Shown: positions 1 through 8,254 of the stretch, one piece after another
How the letters are laid out: each line of letters starts with the position of its first letter
Numbering within the stretch: the stretch's first letter is position 1
Source: Planctomycetaceae bacterium
GTDB taxonomy: Bacteria > Planctomycetota > Planctomycetia > Planctomycetales > Planctomycetaceae
NCBI GenBank assembly: GCA_016765335.1
Contig: JAESQE010000272.1
Location: 1 to 13,297, forward strand
Direction: 5' to 3'
DNA length: 13,297 nt
Position numbers and translations under genes: made by a program
The notes under the pieces: generated by a model
Databases searched by the model: none
What the model was told of the DNA's origin: nothing
The model's input: the letters and a program-made list of their open reading frames with translations, nothing else

Positions 1-1
1 A

Positions 2-61
2 AACAAGGAAGATGCATCTTCAAATACAATTGGCACAGCATCGCAAAAACTTGCAGCCTAG
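2..61 (+). CDS. Possible C-terminal tail of an upstream gene (partial)
   Basis: Frame 2 is open from the window edge to a TAG at 59-61 and reads as a small polar tail ending in GTASQKLAA. It would converge on the NIF3 gene, leaving about 38 bp between the stops. Codon choice and a hydrophilic end are compatible with a real C-terminus, but only 19 codons are visible and frames 1 and 3 are also open here, so the assignment is weak. A perfect 12-bp palindrome (AAGATGCATCTT, 9-20) lies inside it. No function can be given. Confidence 0.3.
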   Translation, partial: NKEDASSNTIGTASQKLAA

Positions 62-99
62 AGGGATGTTTTCAGGTGCTGGTTATCACAGGAATTCTG

Positions 100-900
100 T
101 CACCCAAAATTAACCGGATCACTTTCGATTTCAGATGCACGAGTCGTGAGCTTGGGAAACTCGGTTTGTAATGCGTTGGCTAATTGCTCACAAGCGAATC
201 GTTCTGAAGCGTAGTGCCCGACAATAATGAGTGAGATATTCTTTGTTCGAGCTTCCAGACAAGCATGAAATCGAGCTTCCCCTGTAATCAACACATCGCA
301 ATCAAGTAACGCAGCCTCGTTCATAAACTCAGCCGCTGCCCCGCAAGCGACACCCACTCTACGGATTTCTGAATCGCAGTTGCCTACATACTGAAGATGA
401 TTCAAAGAACAAACACCTTTGACTTGCTGTATCAATTGGCTCAATGAAACAGGGTTTGGTAGATCGCCACACCGCCCTGCTCCGGTAGAAAGTTCTGCCT
501 TTTCTTCATCGAAAGGCCGCAGTGACTGCGTCTGCTGAAGATTCAATAACTCACACCACTGTTGATTGATTCCCCCCGTCGCACTATCAAAAGCCGTGTG
601 CGGACTGTAAACAGCGATTCGGTTTTCTGCCAATTCGAGCAGCATTCGCCCTTCCGTAGTGTCGGTTGTCAATCTCTGCACTGCCCGAAATAAAATCGGA
701 TGATGAGCAACAATCAGTCCCACTTTGTTTTTAATTGCCTCCGCTGCAACATCAGGTGTTAATGTAAGGCAAGTCATGAGAGAATCAATTTCTCGCGAAG
801 CATCTCCCAGCAGCAAACCGACATTATCCCAGCTTTCGGCAGTGCGAAGCGGAGCAAACTGATCAAGAAAAGTGCAAACTCCATGAACCGTTTCAGACAT
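100..900 (-). CDS. NIF3-like (DUF34) dinuclear metal-centre protein
   Basis: A 266-residue protein of the NIF3/YbgI family: widespread cytosolic proteins that bind two metal ions and form toroidal hexamers. The biochemical role is not settled; a GTP cyclohydrolase I type 2-like label is often used without proof. Visible metal-site motifs are AHHP (His66-His67), PHTAFD (His101, Asp105) near the N-terminal half, and GHYASE (His229, Glu233) near the C-terminus, the expected order and spacing. The N-terminal AESWDNVGLLLGD signature is also present. I chose the ATG at 898-900 because family members begin about 15-20 residues before that signature; the frame stays open to an ATG at 1011, but the extra 37 residues look unlike the family. 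The usual length is about 250-270, so the gene appears intact. No clear Shine-Dalgarno sequence precedes the start. It appears to be monocistronic. Confidence 0.93.
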   Translation of the reverse strand: MSETVHGVCTFLDQFAPLRTAESWDNVGLLLGDASREIDSLMTCLTLTPDVAAEAIKNKVGLIVAHHPILFRAVQRLTTDTTEGRMLLELAENRIAVYSPHTAFDSATGGINQQWCELLNLQQTQSLRPFDEEKAELSTGAGRCGDLPNPVSLSQLIQQVKGVCSLNHLQYVGNCDSEIRRVGVACGAAAEFMNEAALLDCDVLITGEARFHACLEARTKNISLIIVGHYASERFACEQLANALQTEFPKLTTRASEIESDPVNFG

Positions 901-1479
901 AATGAATTCACTTACTACTGATGATAGACTGATGAGAATCTCTAATTCCTGGCGACCAACTGGTTGAGAAAGATAGGACACTAGTTTACACAGAGCATGG
1001 AATCGGGGCAAACCATCATATCTCGTGCTACTGCAAAAAGTGCATACTGGCTCTCATACCAAGCTCAATGATTACTTGCGAGACGCTATCGTTCGTGGCC
1101 TTGTACTGATAAGGAATTAGGAAAAAAACAACACGCGAGCAAATATGCGAATGCGTATAACTTGCCCCTCTATTTAATATGTCTGGTAAATCATGATAAA
1201 CAAAAGAGAAAGTTTCTCCCCCCAGACAACGAACCTTGAAAAACTGAACTTGTTCTTAGCAGGAACCGGACAAGCAAGTCATCCGCAAAATCGTTTTAAT
1301 CGATTGATCTTGCCGATGACTTATATTTTGAGATGAGAATTTGTTTTTATTTGTTCGTACTCCAATTTCCTGAACTAGGTTTCATGATAGAGGAGACCCA
1401 TTGTTGATGAATTCCCTTAAACAATGACAAGACCGCATGACCAAAGTTCCGAATAGATTTCGATTGGGCACAACAAGCA
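901..1479. other. Intergenic region between divergent genes
   Basis: About 580 bp separate the divergent NIF3 and TadE-like starts. It presumably carries promoters for both, but I could not place a convincing -35/-10 pair with correct spacing on either strand. No RNA gene, repeat or coding frame with recognisable content was seen; the minus-strand frames covering 1347-1617 run antisense into the TadE gene and look like shadows. Confidence 0.5.
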
Positions 1480-1914
1480 ATGAAACGGCCTTTTAGAAAA
1501 ACACGAATCTCGAATCGGCAAGACGAAAGTGCACGTAGCGGAACCGCGAGCGTGGAACTGGCCGTCTGTCTGCCAGTACTCATCTTGTTGGTGTTTGGTG
1601 GAATTGAAGCATCTCATTTTATCCAGTTGAAGCAGAATTTAACAATTTGCGCTTACGAAGCAGCAAAGAAATCGGCACAAGGCGATGCGTCGATGCAAGA
1701 TGCCATTGATCGTTTTAGTGAAATTGCAACCGCCAAAGGAATTTCAGGAGCTTCGATCAACTTCGATCAAAATTTCAATTCGAATACTGTTTCGGGAACA
1801 TTAATTACGGTTCAGGTGACTGCTCCTGCTCAGCCAAATTATGTAATGCCTGTTAAGTTTTTCCTCAATCGAAATTTGAGTGCAGAAGTAACAATGGTGC
1901 GTCTGCAATATTAG
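1480..1914 (+). CDS. TadE-like pseudopilin/pilus-assembly protein
   Basis: A 144-residue protein with the TadE-like arrangement: a short basic N-terminus (about residues 1-20), the signature RSGTASVELAVCLPVLILL at 19-37 with the conserved Glu26 at the start of a single hydrophobic segment (about 27-45), then a soluble domain of about 100 residues. TadE proteins are minor pseudopilins of Flp/Tad pilus systems, processed at the inner membrane by a TadV-type peptidase; that role is family knowledge, not shown here. The ATG at 1480 lacks an obvious Shine-Dalgarno sequence. It opens a three-gene set with TadG-like and second TadE-like genes, with 33 bp to the next start. Planctomycetes often carry such TadE/TadG genes away from the rest of a tad locus, so the true role could be general envelope assembly. 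Confidence 0.85.
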   Translation: MKRPFRKTRISNRQDESARSGTASVELAVCLPVLILLVFGGIEASHFIQLKQNLTICAYEAAKKSAQGDASMQDAIDRFSEIATAKGISGASINFDQNFNSNTVSGTLITVQVTAPAQPNYVMPVKFFLNRNLSAEVTMVRLQY

Positions 1915-1947
1915 AGAAATTCATTAATTATTTAAGAATCTAATATC

Positions 1948-3150
1948 ATGAAATGTACACGTAAAAACAAACGATATATCTTAAGACCTGCCTGCGAAAA
2001 CCAAGAAAATCGCCGAGGAGCAATGCTTGTTCTCATCGCGACGATGATGTCGATGTTTATGATCGCATTAGTATTTACGGTTGATGTGGCCTACATGCAG
2101 CTCGTGCGCACAGAACTTCGTGTCAGCGCTGATGCCTCTGCAAAAGCAGGAATGGAAGCTCTTGTACGAACTGAAAAAACGAGTTCAGCAATTGTTGCCT
2201 CGAAAAATCTGGTGCAGCATAATGGCGCAGCCGGTCAGCAAATTCAGATCATTGATAATGATGTTGAATTTGGACGCCCGGAAGTGAACCCGAATGGCAC
2301 TTGGACATTTCTTCCTAACGTGCAGCCATATTCTGCGATTCGCGTGACTGTCAGCATGACTGAGGATTCCCCGAATTCACCAGTTCCATTATTTTTCGGG
2401 AGAATTCTGGGGTACTCAAACTTTACTCCCAAGCAGTCCGCTGTGGCTGCGAATCTTACCCAGGAAATCATTCTCTGCCTGGACCGTTCCCATTCGATGT
2501 GTTTTGATGAATCGGGACACGATTGGCAATATCCCAGTGGAACTCCTAGTTTTCCGAGCGGCTATATTACGCCACCCAATCCGGTGGGTAGTCGTTGGGC
2601 GGCTCTTGATGGTGCAATTCAACGATTCGTAGCGACTGTAGGCTTATCGCCAATTCAGCCAGATGTTGGCGTTGTTACCTGGGGTTCAAGTATAAGCCTC
2701 AGTAACTACTGGCAACCTTACGGTGGTCACTACACTCCTGCAACAATCGTTGACGTCCCACTAGGGCAAAACCTGGGAGACATCAACGGTGTCATCGCTG
2801 ACAAATACAATGATATCATGATGGGCGGTACGAATATGTCGGCCGGAATTGATAAGTCTGTTGACTTGTTAACAGACCCATCCACAAATTCACTGGCCCA
2901 GAAGACAATTATTCTCATGTCAGACGGACAATGGAACTCGGGACGCAATCCCACCAAAGCTGCAATAGATGCAGCAGGTGCTAACATCGTGATCCATACG
3001 ATTTCATTTCTCGCAACTGCCGACCAGCAAACGATGAAGAAAATAGCCTCTATCACCGGAGGGCGATCTTATATTGCTCCCAACGCAGAAACACTGGAAA
3101 GAGTTTTTGAAGAACTAGCAAAAATTATTCCAGTCGTTTTGATTAATTAA
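1948..3150 (+). CDS. TadG-like protein with von Willebrand factor A domain
   Basis: A 400-residue protein. Residues 23-48 (RRGAMLVLIATMMSMFMIAL and following) form the membrane segment of the TadG-like N-terminal domain, followed by an ADASAKAGMEAL stretch typical of that family. A von Willebrand A domain starts near residue 172: the MIDAS metal-binding motif DRSHS (Asp179, Ser181, Ser183) is complete, with the downstream Thr295 (GGTN) and Asp326 (LMSDG) in the expected places, so metal-dependent ligand binding looks possible. The domain should face the periplasm or cell surface. The ATG at 1948 follows the TadE stop by 33 bp and is preceded only by a weak purine run. The next gene starts at or just after its TAA, suggesting co-translation. 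TadG proteins are proposed to help anchor or assemble the pilus; the VWA fusion suggests protein-protein adhesion. Confidence 0.88.
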   Translation: MKCTRKNKRYILRPACENQENRRGAMLVLIATMMSMFMIALVFTVDVAYMQLVRTELRVSADASAKAGMEALVRTEKTSSAIVASKNLVQHNGAAGQQIQIIDNDVEFGRPEVNPNGTWTFLPNVQPYSAIRVTVSMTEDSPNSPVPLFFGRILGYSNFTPKQSAVAANLTQEIILCLDRSHSMCFDESGHDWQYPSGTPSFPSGYITPPNPVGSRWAALDGAIQRFVATVGLSPIQPDVGVVTWGSSISLSNYWQPYGGHYTPATIVDVPLGQNLGDINGVIADKYNDIMMGGTNMSAGIDKSVDLLTDPSTNSLAQKTIILMSDGQWNSGRNPTKAAIDAAGANIVIHTISFLATADQQTMKKIASITGGRSYIAPNAETLERVFEELAKIIPVVLIN

Positions 3151-3180
3151 TTGAGTCTGGATAATGAAAAGACAAATATC

Positions 3181-3612
3181 ATGATGAGACAACCTATTGG
3201 ACAATCAGGAAAACGAAATGCAAATTCTCGGTTAGGGGCTGCCCTTGTTGAGTTCGCAATTACAGTACCGATAGTCTTTCTCTTATTCTCGGCAGCTTTT
3301 GATTTTTGCAGACTCAGCATGATCACTCACACTGCCGAGCAAGCCGCTTACGAAGGAGCAAGACGAGGCTCTATTCCGAAAGCAACCGCAGCCCTTGCTC
3401 AACAATCTGCCGAAGAAGAACTGGAACGAATCGGCCTGCGACAAGCAGTTGTGACGGTCATCCCCGCCGAAATACAATCCACAACCAAAGAGATAACCGT
3501 TCAAGTTCGCATCCCAATGAATTCAAACGGCTGGATCACGGCAACTGTTCTCAAAGATTCATACATCACCCGTTCTTGCACTCTTTCTTGTGAATACATC
3601 TCATCGTATTGA
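3181..3612 (+). CDS. Second TadE-like pseudopilin
   Basis: A 143-residue protein with the TadE signature SRLGAALVEFAITVPIVFLL: the invariant Glu sits at the start of the single membrane helix, followed by an AEQAAYEGARRGS stretch and a soluble beta-rich C-terminal domain with a Cys pair near the end (SCTLSC). The frame is open back to a TTG at 3151 directly after the preceding stop, but the ATG pair at 3181/3184 gives the usual short basic N-terminus, so I use 3181; a TTG start coupled to the preceding stop remains possible. It differs from the first TadE-like protein in sequence, so the two probably have distinct places in the same assembly rather than being a recent duplication. It is the last gene of the Tad-like trio. 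Confidence 0.85.
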   Translation: MMRQPIGQSGKRNANSRLGAALVEFAITVPIVFLLFSAAFDFCRLSMITHTAEQAAYEGARRGSIPKATAALAQQSAEEELERIGLRQAVVTVIPAEIQSTTKEITVQVRIPMNSNGWITATVLKDSYITRSCTLSCEYISSY

Positions 3613-3624
3613 CATACCGCTAAA

Positions 3625-3644
3625 TGCCAGTCATTCGAGTGGCA
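3625..3644 (+). terminator. Stem-loop after the Tad-like operon
   Basis: TGCCAGTC and GAGTGGCA form an eight-pair stem with one mismatch around an ATTC loop, 13 bp past the TadE stop. There is no U-tract immediately after it; a T-rich run begins only near 3667. It could be a 3' end structure, but it is not a textbook intrinsic terminator. Confidence 0.3.
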
Positions 3645-3782
3645 AGTCAAGCGTAGCTGAAGTCGCGTTTCTTCTTTTTTTTCGAATTTGTTGAGGATTT
3701 CGAGATTAGGATTTCTAGTCATGGATTTGGATTAGTAAATCCGTTACAAATTTCGTAATCTATTTCATCAAGTTCTATTACC

Positions 3783-3791
3783 AAGGGGAGG
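3783..3791 (+). promoter_or_regulatory. Strong Shine-Dalgarno that decides the DUF1844 start
   Basis: AAGGGGAGG lies 8 nt before the GTG at 3800 and only 2 nt before the GTG at 3794. The spacing favours GTG 3800 as the initiation codon. This is the best ribosome binding site in the window. Confidence 0.7.
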
Positions 3792-3799
3792 CCGTGACC

Positions 3800-4273
3800 G
3801 TGGAAAATTCTTCTGACGATAATCCAGAGAACATTGTTGGCGAAAATACAGTTGGCGAAAATACAGTTGGCGAAAATACAGTTGGCGAAAATACAGTTGG
3901 CGAAAATACAGTTGGCGAAAATACAGTTGGCGAAAATGCAGTTGTCGAGAATGCAAACGATGTTTCGAGCGAACAGGCTCGAAAAACCAAAGCCGAAGAA
4001 TCGCAAAAGATCGATCCTTCACAAATCCCACCTGCCAGTTTCCCGTTGATGATCAGTATGTTCTCAACACAGGCGATGGGTGCCTTGGGGATATTGCCAA
4101 ATCCGATCACAGGCAAAGTCGATTTTCAGCCCGTGTTAGCCAAGCATTACATTGAAATGCTCGCGATTCTCGAAGAAAAAACCAAAGGTAATTTGGATCC
4201 TAACGAATCGAAAATGCTGGAATCCAGTCTGCACGAACTGCGAATGACATACGTCCAAGTCACAAAGAAATAA
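3800..4273 (+). CDS. DUF1844 protein with expanded VGENT repeat N-terminus
   Basis: A 157-residue protein from a GTG start. Residues 13-52 are eight pentapeptides: six identical VGENT, then VGENA and VVENA. They are followed by a charged linker (about 53-80) and a C-terminal DUF1844 domain (about 80-155): a helical SFPLMISMFSTQAMGALG segment, then the family hallmark EEKTKGNLDPNESKML and an LHELRMTYVQV end. DUF1844 is a small helical domain of unknown function found in many bacteria. The repeat is encoded by nearly identical 15-bp DNA units, so it is young or homogenised, while the domain behind it is ordinary coding sequence. The low-complexity tail is probably disordered. The stop TAA is immediately followed by the ATG of the next gene, indicating translational coupling. 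Confidence 0.85.
   Translation: MENSSDDNPENIVGENTVGENTVGENTVGENTVGENTVGENTVGENAVVENANDVSSEQARKTKAEESQKIDPSQIPPASFPLMISMFSTQAMGALGILPNPITGKVDFQPVLAKHYIEMLAILEEKTKGNLDPNESKMLESSLHELRMTYVQVTKK
3836..3955 (+). repeat. 15-bp tandem repeat, GTTGGCGAAAATACA
   Basis: Six perfect units run from 3836 to 3925. The seventh (3926-3940) has one change (ACA to GCA), and the eighth (3941-3955, GTTGTCGAGAATGCA) is degenerate. The unit is five codons, so gain or loss of units keeps the reading frame. Divergence only at the 3' end is typical of slippage expansion from the 5' side. Confidence 0.97.
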
Positions 4274-4675
4274 ATGATGCCCTTCGAAATATCGAGCCAA
4301 CAGCGAAGCTTACTCAATACACTGTTCCTGGCCGTTCAATCGCACCAAAAGCAACAGCTTCCCGGACGTGATCGATTTCTATTGCTCACGTTAATTACTG
4401 CATGCAAAGCCGGCTATCCGATAATAGCAGATCGATGCAGGGAATTCATCGTGCAGGATTCCCCACATCATTTACTCACTCAGTATGCCAACGCCATCGA
4501 AGCGATGCAGTCCGAAGAGTTTCAGATTTTCTCAAAGCAAATTCAACGATTTTGCTCAAACGAACGAGCTGAACTATTAGCCCAGGGACTTGAATTTCAG
4601 CCAGAACAAGAACTGCATCAACACGATCACGATGTGCAGCAACTTGCAGACAGCCTGTTAAATTCAATGCAATAA
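4274..4675 (+). CDS. Hypothetical helical protein coupled to DUF1844 gene
   Basis: A 133-residue protein I do not recognise. It has no signal peptide or membrane segment. Residues 5-65 look helical (SQQRSLLNTLFLAVQSHQKQ, then a leucine-rich RDRFLLLTLITACKAGYPII); the C-terminal half is rich in Gln, Glu and His (HQHDHD at 115-120). Two ATGs (4274, 4277) are possible starts; the first directly abuts the TAA of the DUF1844 gene, with no room for an independent ribosome binding site beyond the upstream coding sequence, so translation is probably coupled. The placement suggests a partner or same-process role with the DUF1844 protein, which is inference only. It is convergent with the acidic HTH gene downstream. 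Confidence 0.72.
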   Translation: MMPFEISSQQRSLLNTLFLAVQSHQKQQLPGRDRFLLLTLITACKAGYPIIADRCREFIVQDSPHHLLTQYANAIEAMQSEEFQIFSKQIQRFCSNERAELLAQGLEFQPEQELHQHDHDVQQLADSLLNSMQ

Positions 4676-4711
4676 AACTACTTTCGCTTGAAACTCTCGT
4701 TTTCCATGACA

Positions 4712-4727
4712 TTAACTTCCAGGTTAA
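4712..4727. terminator. Small inverted repeat between convergent genes
   Basis: TTAAC and GTTAA flank TTCCAG in the 71-bp gap between convergent stops at 4675 and 4747. The stem is only five AT-rich pairs with no clear T-run, so it is a weak bidirectional terminator candidate. Confidence 0.2.
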
Positions 4728-4746
4728 CAGAAGCATTGCCTGATCT

Positions 4747-6162
4747 TTAAGATTTAATGATGCCTTGGAGCGTATCTAGAATCATTCCATTCACACCGAT
4801 AGGAGCTTCATAACCCCACATCGAGCGAACCAGGTCGAACATCAACAGAGTGCAGATGCCCATAAATCCGGTTGATAACAGTACCAGACCAAAGGAAACC
4901 ATGTCCCAGTCTGCTGCGACAGCAACACCTGCACCACCTCGCATACCTGCGGGAAGAGATAAAGATGGGACGCTTTCTCCGGATTCAAAGTCATCATCAA
5001 AATCGCCATCGTCAGCTTCGAGGATATCGTCGTCAAAGTCATCTCCGACATCCAACTCGCCATCACTCAATTCATCGTAGCTGTCGTCATCATCAAAATC
5101 GACGAACTCGTCATCGTTACTTATTTCCGAGGAATCAAATTCCATTGTTTGGTCATCAGACTCATCATCATCAAACATGACGATGTTCGTTGTGTCCTCA
5201 TCATCACTGGCAACCTCTCCGCTGTCTTCGAGCAGTGGCATGTCAAAGGCGGTGTCATTCGCATCGTCTTCTTCGTTGATGTTGAGCATCGGAATCGTTG
5301 CCCCACCCGCTTCGTCACTTCCAGCTGCGTCTAAAGGATCTCCGAGGGTCAATCCGACATCGCTGTCAGGCACCAATGAAATTCCGCTTTCAGACGCTAA
5401 AGTGATCGAGTCGTCGTCATCGTTATCAAATAACAGGCCACTGTCGACAGAAAGATCGAGTGAAATCCCACTGTCTCCTGAAGAGAAGGAAAGCCCGCTG
5501 TCGGGGCCTGTGATTACGTCGCTGAGGACAGACTGTTCGTCGTCGTCAGCTGCTTCTTCGAGTCGAATCACACTGTCATCGCCGGGTGGCATGAGTGCGA
5601 CATCGCTGTCTGGGTCTCCGCCAATAATATTTGATTCCGCGGGGGATAAGCGAACATCGCTATCCGATTCTGCAAATATATCTGAACCTTGTTCGTCTGC
5701 ACTTAACCTGATGGGCGTGGGTTCGACTTTTGCTAAATCATCGTCTACGAACCGTACATCGCTATCCGAAGAATCTGACGAGCCGGGAGCAGAAGGTTCT
5801 TCAAGTGCTGGGTCAACGACCAGTCGAACATCGCTGTCGGAATTTGGTGGAAGGCCAGCCGACTTTTTACTAATAATGGTTGGTTGTTCTGAGGCATCTT
5901 CATCAAGATTGATATTAGAATCATCGTCGAACACAGCTGGTATTTCACCCAGTTGTCCGTCGTTACTCATAATCCCGAAGTCGAGTGAGGAGTCTGGATC
6001 GAGAGTTCTCGCCAATTCTTCAACATCAGAAATGCGGAACTTCCAAGTCCCTCGATCAGCAAAGGCTCGGATATCCCCTTGCTCTCTACGACGATTCAGT
6101 TCCTCGACAGAGAGTGAAAGTTGTTCTGCTGCTGCTTCAAGATTCAGGTACTTACTTGCCAT
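4747..6162 (-). CDS. Membrane-anchored acidic protein with N-terminal HTH
   Basis: A 471-residue protein of a kind seen in planctomycetes. Residues 1-52 form an excisionase/MerR-like helix-turn-helix ([19 protein letters not shown], then a wing ending [13 protein letters not shown]). Residues 55-400 are extremely rich in Asp, Glu and Ser and hold a recurring motif: SDSDVRL at 108-114, SDSDVRF near 132-138, SDSDVRL at 166-172, PDSDVAL near 184-190 and looser SG[IL]SL and PDSDVGL forms to about 271. A single membrane helix (about 421-441) lies near the C-terminus, followed by about 30 residues. The HTH would therefore be cytoplasmic and tethered by a long acidic arm. I chose ATG 6162 because the HTH begins at once; the frame is open to 6216, giving 18 extra unlike residues. 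A GGAG lies 12 nt upstream. Function unknown; transcriptional or nucleoid tethering is speculation. Confidence 0.85.
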   Translation of the reverse strand: MASKYLNLEAAAEQLSLSVEELNRRREQGDIRAFADRGTWKFRISDVEELARTLDPDSSLDFGIMSNDGQLGEIPAVFDDDSNINLDEDASEQPTIISKKSAGLPPNSDSDVRLVVDPALEEPSAPGSSDSSDSDVRFVDDDLAKVEPTPIRLSADEQGSDIFAESDSDVRLSPAESNIIGGDPDSDVALMPPGDDSVIRLEEAADDDEQSVLSDVITGPDSGLSFSSGDSGISLDLSVDSGLLFDNDDDDSITLASESGISLVPDSDVGLTLGDPLDAAGSDEAGGATIPMLNINEEDDANDTAFDMPLLEDSGEVASDDEDTTNIVMFDDDESDDQTMEFDSSEISNDDEFVDFDDDDSYDELSDGELDVGDDFDDDILEADDGDFDDDFESGESVPSLSLPAGMRGGAGVAVAADWDMVSFGLVLLSTGFMGICTLLMFDLVRSMWGYEAPIGVNGMILDTLQGIIKS

Positions 6163-6727
6163 GACGGAAATCGTCTCCGAAACCAATGTGGAAGGAAATG
6201 GTCTATGAACCACCATTATTAATTGATGGCTCTGAACTCTTCTTCAGCTCTCAAATAAAGGAGCCAATTCAAAGTCCCATTGTGATATGAAAAATCGACA
6301 GCGTTCCTTCGCGTCACTTCTTAGAAACCTCACGTGAGAGATTCTCTTGCCTTTAATGATACGACAGGAAATGGCGTACTCAAGAGATTCTACAGTTGTA
6401 TTGTCTGTTTTTTACAATCCCTTTTTGGATTTAAGGGAATGTATCAAAATGACAACATATCAGAGGTCAGAGAGATAAAACAGGCTTTCCCTGCTGAAAA
6501 AGCAGGAATTCCATCTGAATTATAATCGTCCTATTGCTGTCTATCGGGCGAAATAGCCTGCAAAATTGTGACATGTTTCCCAATTTGGTGCACCCGCTGG
6601 GAATTCAGGCTGTCTGCAACAACCTGTTGAGCAATAGGAGTTTATCAAGAAGTATGGCTTACTCTTTTTAATATAAACAACCTGAATAGTCCGGCTGAGA
6701 CTGTTATGCAAGTTGAAACTATATCTC
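6163..6727. other. Intergenic region without a convincing gene
   Basis: About 565 bp lie between the start of the acidic HTH gene and the stop of the phosphatase gene, both on the minus strand. A plus-strand frame at 6334-6525 (63 codons) has no ribosome binding site or recognisable content. A six-pair hairpin (CCTGCT, loop GAAAA, AGCAGG; 6490-6506) and a short CAACA/TGTTG stem near 6620 are the only structures seen. The HTH gene's promoter should be at the left of this region. Confidence 0.5.
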
Positions 6728-8254
6728 TCACTGAAGTCGTTTAATCGCCACGGCTGTCATGTCATCAGCTTGATGAACTTTCCCTGAGAAACAGGAGGAT
6801 TCTTCGAGTAATTTATTAATAACAGCCTCTGTGCATTTGTCTCTGTTTTTAGTGGTAATCTCAAGTATTTTCTCTGAACCGAATAACTCTCCCTCTGGAG
6901 ACATCGACTCGGCAATGCCGTCAGTGGTGATCAGAAGTAGGTCGTCAGGTTCGAAAAAGTAACAGGCAGAACAATCGAAACTTTCTTTCGAACTAATCCC
7001 AAGCATCAGGCCCGTGCTATGCAGTGAAATACAAGTACCGTCTGCTTTGATAAACTCTGCCTGGTGACCAGCTCCAACAAAAGTGAAACTCTTGTTTTTG
7101 AAATCGATCTCAGCCAAAAACAGAGTCACAAAAGCTGCATCTCTCAGATCTTGATACAAAAATTCATTCAGACATTCCATGACAATATCCAGGCGAACTT
7201 CTGTTCTCAGAATTGCTCGCAGATAAGAACGTGTCTCCACCATTTCCAAAGCAGGCCCTAATCCATGTCCGCTGACATCGCCAACAGCGACAACCAGTCG
7301 ATCAGGAGAGACTTGAATGTAATCGAAAAAATCTCCTGAAACACCTTCTGCCGGACTAACCCGTCCAGCGATGTCGAAGCCCTCTATTTGAGGAGCAAAT
7401 TCCGGATAAAGATGTTTTTGAACCGCCTGGGCGGCCTGCAATTCTTTCTGAGTATGCAGTTGCTCTGTGATGTCGGTCGAAATTCCTGCAACCCCAGTTA
7501 AATCTCCCCGCAGGTTATACAGAGGGAACTTTACTGAAATGTAATGATGGGGGCCATCATCGTGTGGGGCAACTTCCTGAATCCGTTGCGATTCTCCTGT
7601 TAAGCAGACCTGCTCATCAATTCGCCGGAAGCGATCAGCTATGTTCTGTGGGAACAGATCGTAATCTGTTTTGCCACAAAATTCATCTCGGCAAACGTGA
7701 AAGAGTTCTTCAAACAGATGATTGACGAACTGATAACGCCCTTGAATATCCTTGATGTAAATCACAGCTCCGGTGTTATCAAGGATGTTGTGATACCAAT
7801 GATCTGCTTCAAGCACTGCTTGATTGACCTGAACTGCTCGATCGGCAGGGGAATGCTGCGAAAGATCTCTCAGGTAAAGCAGCAAGAATAATTCACTGTT
7901 ATCTTTAATCGCCTCGGCTTGGATTTCTACTTCTTTCTGATGGCCCTGTATCAGATGAAGCTTGCAGCGGTGCAAGACAGATACTTTATCAGCAGATGTC
8001 TCTTTATTATGAGAGGCCTCAAAACAGCCTTCAAAGAATTCTTCCAGATTGGCAAGTGATTCTCTAGCAATAATCTCTGGGAAGAACATCTCTTGCTCAA
8101 CGGACATCCTCAGATTGAGAAACTCACAGGCTGCAGAATTATAATAAAAAACGCGAAACGAACGGTCTAATGCCAGCATCGGCAACGGTACAAATTCGTC
8201 AGCCTTATCAATAATATCTTGGAGCCCGACTCCATTTACCAATTGAGATTTCAT
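6728..8254 (-). CDS. PAS-domain SpoIIE/PP2C-family serine phosphatase
   Basis: A 508-residue cytosolic signalling protein. Residues 1-135 look like a first PAS-like domain ([19 protein letters not shown]); residues about 150-265 are a clear PAS domain ([20 protein letters not shown], ending [12 protein letters not shown]); a short coiled linker leads to a SpoIIE-type PP2C domain (about 275-506). Metal-site motifs are intact: GVSGDFFD (Asp308), GDVSGHG (Asp326), TTDGIAE (Asp445) and DDMT (Asp497-Asp498). Family members dephosphorylate anti-sigma-factor antagonists (RsbU/SpoIIE logic), with PAS input controlling activity; the ligand is unknown. No antagonist or HPK-type kinase gene is adjacent, so the partners are elsewhere. 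The start at 8254 has GAAGG only 3 nt upstream, a close but usable spacing. It is divergent from the thioredoxin-fold gene. Confidence 0.93.
   Translation of the reverse strand: MKSQLVNGVGLQDIIDKADEFVPLPMLALDRSFRVFYYNSAACEFLNLRMSVEQEMFFPEIIARESLANLEEFFEGCFEASHNKETSADKVSVLHRCKLHLIQGHQKEVEIQAEAIKDNSELFLLLYLRDLSQHSPADRAVQVNQAVLEADHWYHNILDNTGAVIYIKDIQGRYQFVNHLFEELFHVCRDEFCGKTDYDLFPQNIADRFRRIDEQVCLTGESQRIQEVAPHDDGPHHYISVKFPLYNLRGDLTGVAGISTDITEQLHTQKELQAAQAVQKHLYPEFAPQIEGFDIAGRVSPAEGVSGDFFDYIQVSPDRLVVAVGDVSGHGLGPALEMVETRSYLRAILRTEVRLDIVMECLNEFLYQDLRDAAFVTLFLAEIDFKNKSFTFVGAGHQAEFIKADGTCISLHSTGLMLGISSKESFDCSACYFFEPDDLLLITTDGIAESMSPEGELFGSEKILEITTKNRDKCTEAVINKLLEESSCFSGKVHQADDMTAVAIKRLQ

Noticed and set aside
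901..1011. 37-residue N-terminal extension of the NIF3 protein
   Set aside because: The extension precedes the family's normal start, has no family-like sequence and includes no better ribosome binding site.
3836..3955. CRISPR-like array
   Set aside because: The repeats are directly tandem with no spacers and keep a coding frame.
3719..4031. Antisense frames over the 15-bp repeat read as pentapeptide repeats (FANCI, LYFRQ), superficially like A(N/D)LXX proteins
   Set aside because: A 15-bp unit with no stop in a given frame is open in every copy, so any frame yields pentapeptides. The sense frame has the Shine-Dalgarno, a DUF1844 domain and a coupled neighbour; the antisense frames have none.
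5177..6208. 343-codon plus-strand open frame opposite the acidic HTH gene
   Set aside because: It is Ser-rich nonsense produced by the Asp/Glu/Ser codon bias of the minus-strand gene, which has an HTH and membrane helix in its own frame.
6334..6525. 63-codon plus-strand frame between the HTH and phosphatase genes
   Set aside because: No ribosome binding site, no recognisable domain and unremarkable composition; it looks like chance.
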